Shown: positions 60,674 through 64,000 of the stretch, piece after piece | How the letters are laid out: every line of letters starts with the position of its first letter | Numbering within the stretch: the first letter of the stretch is position 1 | Assembly (NCBI RefSeq): GCF_002742635.1 | Contig: NZ_PEGF01000001.1 | Coordinates: forward strand, 124,001-188,000 | From: Caulobacter sp. X | GTDB lineage: Bacteria > Pseudomonadota > Alphaproteobacteria > Caulobacterales > Caulobacteraceae | DNA length: 64,000 nt | Reading direction: 5' to 3' | Notes under the pieces: model-generated | Database searches by the model: none | Told to the model about the DNA's origin: nothing | The model's input: only the letters and a program-made list of their open reading frames with translations | Made by a program: the position numbers and the translations under genes

Positions 60674-60686
60674 TCCATAATATGGA
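60674..60686. promoter_or_regulatory. Short palindrome upstream of the PL26-like gene
   Basis: TCCATA-A-TATGGA is a 13-bp palindrome with a single central base, 75 bp before the chosen start. A TTGACC at 60668-60673 just before it could serve as a -35 element, so the palindrome would overlap the promoter spacer. Candidate operator only. Confidence 0.3.
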
Positions 60687-60760
60687 ACTAACGCTTGCGC
60701 TCTAGGGCCAGCGATCCGTGCGGCGTAATCGTGCGGGCGGCGAAGGTCTGGGAGGACATT

Positions 60761-63493
60761 TTGCAGCAAGCCCACGCCACGGCTCTGTCACGCCGCGATC
60801 TTCTTATTCTATCAGCGGCGGCCGCCGCTTTGGGCTTAGGGGCGACCGATGCAGCGAGCGCCGCGCCCTCGACGCCGGTCACGGACCTTCGCTGGCTAGA
60901 TGGAGAGCCGCCAAAGGTTCTGGACGGCGCCACCTTCGGCGTTCCCTGGCCTCGAGGCGCGCTCAAACCCTCGCAAGCGTTCAGGATCGCCAGCAAGACA
61001 GGTGAGGACGTTCCGGTCCAGTCGTGGCCGATCGCCTATTGGCCGGATGGTTCGCTGAAATGGTCTGCTCACGCCGTCGCGGGCGGGGAGGGGCGTCAGG
61101 ACCTTTCGATCGTCCCCGGAAAGCCCAAGGCGCCCGCTTCGCCCGTGATCGTCACCCAGACCGACGCGCTGATCACGGTGACCTCCGGCGATCTGATCTG
61201 GCGTCTCCCCAGGTCGGGCCCCGACCTGGTGTCGGAGGCTCTGCGCGGCGGACGGGTCACGCTGAAGGGCCTGCGCCTGGTCGCCATCGCCCAGGATCAG
61301 CCCGCTCTGGAGCCTGACGGCGTTGTCCATTCGGCGCGGTACGAGTCGCGGTTCTCGACGGTCACCGTCGAGCAGTCGGGACCTGTTCGGGCCGTGGTGC
61401 GCTTTGACGGGGTCCACCGCGGTGGCGGACGCGACTGGCTGCCGGTAAGCGTGCGTCTCTATTTCCACGCCGGTTCCGAAGCCGTGCGCATCGTCCACAG
61501 CTTCATCCTAGACGCCGACCCGGCCAAGGACTTCATCCGGGGACTGGGCGTCACCGCTCGGGTGCCGATGAGCGACGAGAGCCATAACCGCCACGTCCGG
61601 CTCTCGGGCGAGGAGGTTGGCGTGTTTGGCGAGGCGGTGCGGACCCTGACGGGTCTGCGCTCGCGCGGCGACCCCGGACCCGCCGCCCGCGAGGCGCAGA
61701 TCGCCGGTCGCGCCGTCCGCACCGACATCCTGCCGCCCAAGCTCCGCGCCGGCTTGCAATGGATCCCGGAGTGGGGCGATTTCTCGCTGTCGCAGCTGAC
61801 GCCTGACGGCTTCACCCTGCGCAAGCGGACCAGCGCCGGCCACGCCTGGATCGATTCCAACGCGGGACGGCGGACGAAGGGGCTGGCCTATGTCGGCGGC
61901 GTCTCCGGCGGCGTCGCCTTGGGCCTTAAGGACTTCTGGCAGCGCGCGCCGACAGGGCTCGATATCCGCAACGCCCACACCGACCTCGCCGAGCTGACCG
62001 CCTGGATGTGGTCGCCCGAGGCGCCGGCCATGGACGTGCGGCCCTATCGCAGTCCCAACGGCATGGACACCCACGCCAAGGAGCTCGAAGGCCTGGACAT
62101 CACTTATGAGGATTACGAGGCCGGCTGGGACGACGCGCACGGGATCGCGCGGACTTCCGAGCTGACCCTATGGATCCTGGGCGCGACGCCGTCGCACGAC
62201 GTCTTCTCGGACATGGCCGGCAGGGTGGCCGATCCGCCCCGGCTTACCGTGTCGCCCGAGCGCCTGAAGGCGGCCGGTGTGTTCGGCGACTGGAGCGTCG
62301 TCGACGCCTCGACGCCGACCCGAAAGCGGATCGAGGATCGGCTCGCCTACCTGATCGACTACTACATGAAGGAAACGGACCAGCGACGGTGGTACGGCTT
62401 CTGGTCGTACGGCGACGTGATGCACACCTACGACCCGGATCGCCACATGTGGCGCTACGACGTCGGCGGCTTCGCCTGGGACAATTCCGAACTCTCGACC
62501 GACCTGTGGGTCTGGTACAGCTACCTGCGCACCGGTCGCGCGGATGTCTTCAAGTTCGCCGAGGCGATGACCCGCCACACGGGCGAGGTCGATGTCTATC
62601 ACCTGGGTCGCTTCAAGGGCTTCGGCACGCGGCACGGCGTCCAGCACTGGTCCGACTCGTCCAAGCAGCCGCGGGTCTCGAACGTCGCCTACCGCCGCAT
62701 CTACTATTACCTGACCGCGGACGAGCGGGTGGGCGACCTGATGCGCGAGCTGGTTACCTCCGACTCGGCGTTGGAGGCCGTCGACATCTCCCGCAAGCTG
62801 CCGCCGTCGCCGGGACGTGAGCGGCCCAAGGGCGTTGTGGCCTCGGGCTTCGGCACCTCGTGGGGCGCGTTCCTGGGGGCCTGGCTGACGGAATGGGAAC
62901 GCACGCGCGATCCGCGCTGGCGGGACCGGATCCTCAATGGCATGAACACGATAGCCGCCATGAAGCGGCGCTGGTTCGCCGGCGAGGCGCCCTACGACCT
63001 CAAGACCGGCAAGTTCCTGGGCGACGGCGACTATGTCAGCGTCTCGCACTTGAACGCGGTGTTTGGGGTGGTCGAGATGACGTCCGAGCTGCTCGACCTG
63101 CTGGACGTCCCCGCCTACCGCAAGGCCTGGCTGGAATACTGCCGTTACTACAATGCGCCGCCCGCCGAGCTGAAGGCGCTGCTAGGCCAGGTCCCTGGCG
63201 GTCGCAGCCTGAACGACGCCCATTCGCGCCTGACCGCCTATGCAGCTAAGCACGAGAACGATCACGCCCTGGCGCTACGCGCCTGGTCGGAATTCTTTGG
63301 CAAGGCGGGACGGGAAGGGGGCGACCTGTTGTCGAGCCAGAGCCGTCGCGTTGGGGGAACAGCGGTGCTGCGTCCGATCGAAGAGGATCCGGTCCTGTCC
63401 ACGAACGGGGTCGCCCAATGGGGACTGGCGGCGATCCAGAACCTGGCCCTGATCGGCGACAGTCTGGAAGAAGCGGCGGCCGCGAACCGCTGA
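60761..63493 (+). CDS. Tat-exported PL26/YetA-like exo-rhamnogalacturonan-lyase-family protein
   Basis: A 910-residue exported protein. TTG 60761 is the preferred start because GGGAGGA lies at correct spacing and it places a twin-arginine signal near the N-terminus: ALSRRDLLILSAAAAALGLGATDAASA. The mature N-terminus, LRWLDGEPPKVLDGATFGVPWPRGALKPSQAFRI with QSWPIAYWPDGSLKWSAHAV, is the RIFT-barrel domain of the PcRGLX/YetA family, and later parts (WYGFWSYGDVMHTYDPDRHMWRYDVGGFAWDNSELSTDLWVWYSYLRTG) suit an alpha/alpha barrel. Family members in PL26 release unsaturated galacturonosyl-rhamnose from rhamnogalacturonan. It could act on pectin or on the locus's own polymer. Confidence 0.72.
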   Translation: MQQAHATALSRRDLLILSAAAAALGLGATDAASAAPSTPVTDLRWLDGEPPKVLDGATFGVPWPRGALKPSQAFRIASKTGEDVPVQSWPIAYWPDGSLKWSAHAVAGGEGRQDLSIVPGKPKAPASPVIVTQTDALITVTSGDLIWRLPRSGPDLVSEALRGGRVTLKGLRLVAIAQDQPALEPDGVVHSARYESRFSTVTVEQSGPVRAVVRFDGVHRGGGRDWLPVSVRLYFHAGSEAVRIVHSFILDADPAKDFIRGLGVTARVPMSDESHNRHVRLSGEEVGVFGEAVRTLTGLRSRGDPGPAAREAQIAGRAVRTDILPPKLRAGLQWIPEWGDFSLSQLTPDGFTLRKRTSAGHAWIDSNAGRRTKGLAYVGGVSGGVALGLKDFWQRAPTGLDIRNAHTDLAELTAWMWSPEAPAMDVRPYRSPNGMDTHAKELEGLDITYEDYEAGWDDAHGIARTSELTLWILGATPSHDVFSDMAGRVADPPRLTVSPERLKAAGVFGDWSVVDASTPTRKRIEDRLAYLIDYYMKETDQRRWYGFWSYGDVMHTYDPDRHMWRYDVGGFAWDNSELSTDLWVWYSYLRTGRADVFKFAEAMTRHTGEVDVYHLGRFKGFGTRHGVQHWSDSSKQPRVSNVAYRRIYYYLTADERVGDLMRELVTSDSALEAVDISRKLPPSPGRERPKGVVASGFGTSWGAFLGAWLTEWERTRDPRWRDRILNGMNTIAAMKRRWFAGEAPYDLKTGKFLGDGDYVSVSHLNAVFGVVEMTSELLDLLDVPAYRKAWLEYCRYYNAPPAELKALLGQVPGGRSLNDAHSRLTAYAAKHENDHALALRAWSEFFGKAGREGGDLLSSQSRRVGGTAVLRPIEEDPVLSTNGVAQWGLAAIQNLALIGDSLEEAAAANR

Positions 63494-63499
63494 AGACTC

Positions 63500-63520
63500 G
63501 CCGCGCCCATCGGGCGCGGC
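63500..63520. terminator. Hairpin between convergent genes
   Basis: GCCGCGCCC and GGGCGCGGC form a perfect 9-bp stem with an ATC loop, 7 bp after the PL26-like stop and about 20 bp before the convergent small gene's stop. There is no U-tract, so termination is only probable. Confidence 0.45.
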
Positions 63521-63538
63521 GGAACGTCGCAGTCAGGC

Positions 63539-63808
63539 TTAGTGCGCGGCGTCGATCGACAGAATCGCCCGCGCTTCATCCCGAGCCTGTCGGCCAGCAA
63601 AGAACAGCGACGCCACGAATACGATCGAGAGGGCGGCCGCTACGTAGCAGGCGGGGCAGTGGCCCGCGAACACGAAAGCGTCGCCGCGCGCGCTACAGAT
63701 CGGGCCCGCGAGCATACGTGGAAGCGATTGCTGCAAGGCGATCGCCCAGGCGACCAGGGCCGCCACGCCGGTGGCCGAAGGGAGATGTCGAGAAAACGCG
63801 TTGAGCAT
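63539..63808 (-). CDS. Small membrane protein with CxxC motif, unknown function (89 aa)
   Basis: An 89-residue protein with two predicted transmembrane helices (about 12-30, GVAALVAWAIALQQSL, and 52-70, YVAAALSIVFVASLFF) and Cys-containing loop segments GPICSARGD and GHCPACYVA. The CPAC motif could hold metal or form a disulfide. I do not recognise a named family. The start ATG 63808 lies 50 bp from a FixK/FNR-type box, which suggests regulation by oxygen. It is convergent with the PL26-like gene. Confidence 0.65.
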   Translation of the reverse strand: MLNAFSRHLPSATGVAALVAWAIALQQSLPRMLAGPICSARGDAFVFAGHCPACYVAAALSIVFVASLFFAGRQARDEARAILSIDAAH

Positions 63809-63858
63809 GGCGGACTCCGAATTGGCCCACAGGGTCTAACAGGTCTGCTGACTTGGCT

Positions 63859-63872
63859 TTGAGGTAGATCAA
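63859..63872. promoter_or_regulatory. FixK/FNR-type box between divergent genes
   Basis: TTGAGGTAGATCAA matches the FixK/FNR consensus TTGAT-N4-ATCAA at 9 of 10 fixed positions. It is centred about 57 bp from the small membrane protein start and 65 bp from the partial gene start, distances compatible with activation of either. Confidence 0.6.
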
Positions 63873-63930
63873 CGCACGTATACGGCCCGTGTGACACCCC
63901 TGGGGTCCAGGTTCGACTCATGGAGTCCGT

Positions 63931-64000
63931 ATGTCCGCCCCCTCAAACACCAGTGCTGGTCCGCCCGCGGGCTCCAGCCTCCTCCTAATAATCTCGGTTA
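63931..64000 (+). CDS. Partial gene, N-terminus only
   Basis: ATG 63931 has GGAG five bases after which the start follows (GGAGTCCGT then ATG). The 23 codons present read MSAPSNTSAGPPAGSSLLLI and then continue hydrophobic to the window end, consistent with the start of a membrane protein with a short polar N-terminus. Too little is visible to assign a family. The FixK/FNR-type box upstream suggests an oxygen-linked role. Confidence 0.45.
   Translation, partial: MSAPSNTSAGPPAGSSLLLIISV

Overview
The window is high-GC, gene-dense alphaproteobacterial chromosome, most likely from Caulobacter or a close relative. The main pointers are two perfect ATTGGATCCAAT palindromes between vanA and vanR (the core recognised by Caulobacter VanR), a pob/pca/van/ferulate gene set, two TonB-dependent receptors and an exopolysaccharide locus. 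I identified taxon and families by reading translated sequence, not by database search. No tRNA, rRNA, CRISPR array, insertion sequence or phage gene was seen.

Positions 1-14450 hold an aromatic-acid block. A minus-strand run pobA-pcaI-pcaJ-pcaF-pcaH-pcaG-pcaB takes 4-hydroxybenzoate to protocatechuate and supplies the first ring-cleavage steps plus the CoA-transferase and thiolase of the beta-ketoadipate pathway. It faces an AraC-type regulator (pobR) across a perfect inverted repeat. Next come vdh-ech-fcs (ferulate to vanillate), vanA-vanB (vanillate to protocatechuate), the GntR repressor vanR and a MarR regulator. Together they funnel ferulate, vanillate and 4-hydroxybenzoate to protocatechuate and on toward succinyl-CoA and acetyl-CoA. 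pcaC and pcaD are not in view and may lie past the left edge.

Positions 14453-23007 hold a four-gene signalling operon (large hybrid kinase, CheR, CheB, REC-kinase) and a TonB-dependent receptor. Positions 23306-32046 are a kdp potassium operon with extra parts: a 27-codon membrane ORF before kdpF, a 30-codon membrane ORF overlapping the kdpB stop, and an outer-membrane porin gene between kdpB and kdpC, followed by kdpC-kdpD-kdpE.

Positions 32095-43244 look like a carbohydrate-use locus. It has a small LuxR-type protein, a FadR-type GntR regulator, gluconokinase, two tandem ~1000-residue exported proteins joining a double beta-helix to an SMP-30/gluconolactonase-like propeller, and a large TonB-dependent receptor. 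The same 15-bp palindromic element lies upstream of the first beta-helix gene (shared with divergent gntK) and upstream of the receptor. This is my best candidate for an undescribed system.

After an SLC13-type transporter (43379-45163), positions 45207-59214 form a Wzx/Wzy-type exopolysaccharide locus: co-polymerase, export lipoprotein, flippase, polymerase, WecG/TagA enzyme, priming transferase and two family-2 glycosyltransferases. It includes a cassette for GDP-D-glycero-D-manno-heptose (transaldolase, GmhB, GmhA, two HddA-type kinases, HddC). A Crp/Fnr regulator, a QueD-like protein lacking two zinc ligands and a Tat-exported PL26-like protein follow. The right edge has a small membrane protein and the start of another gene, divergent around a FixK/FNR-type box.
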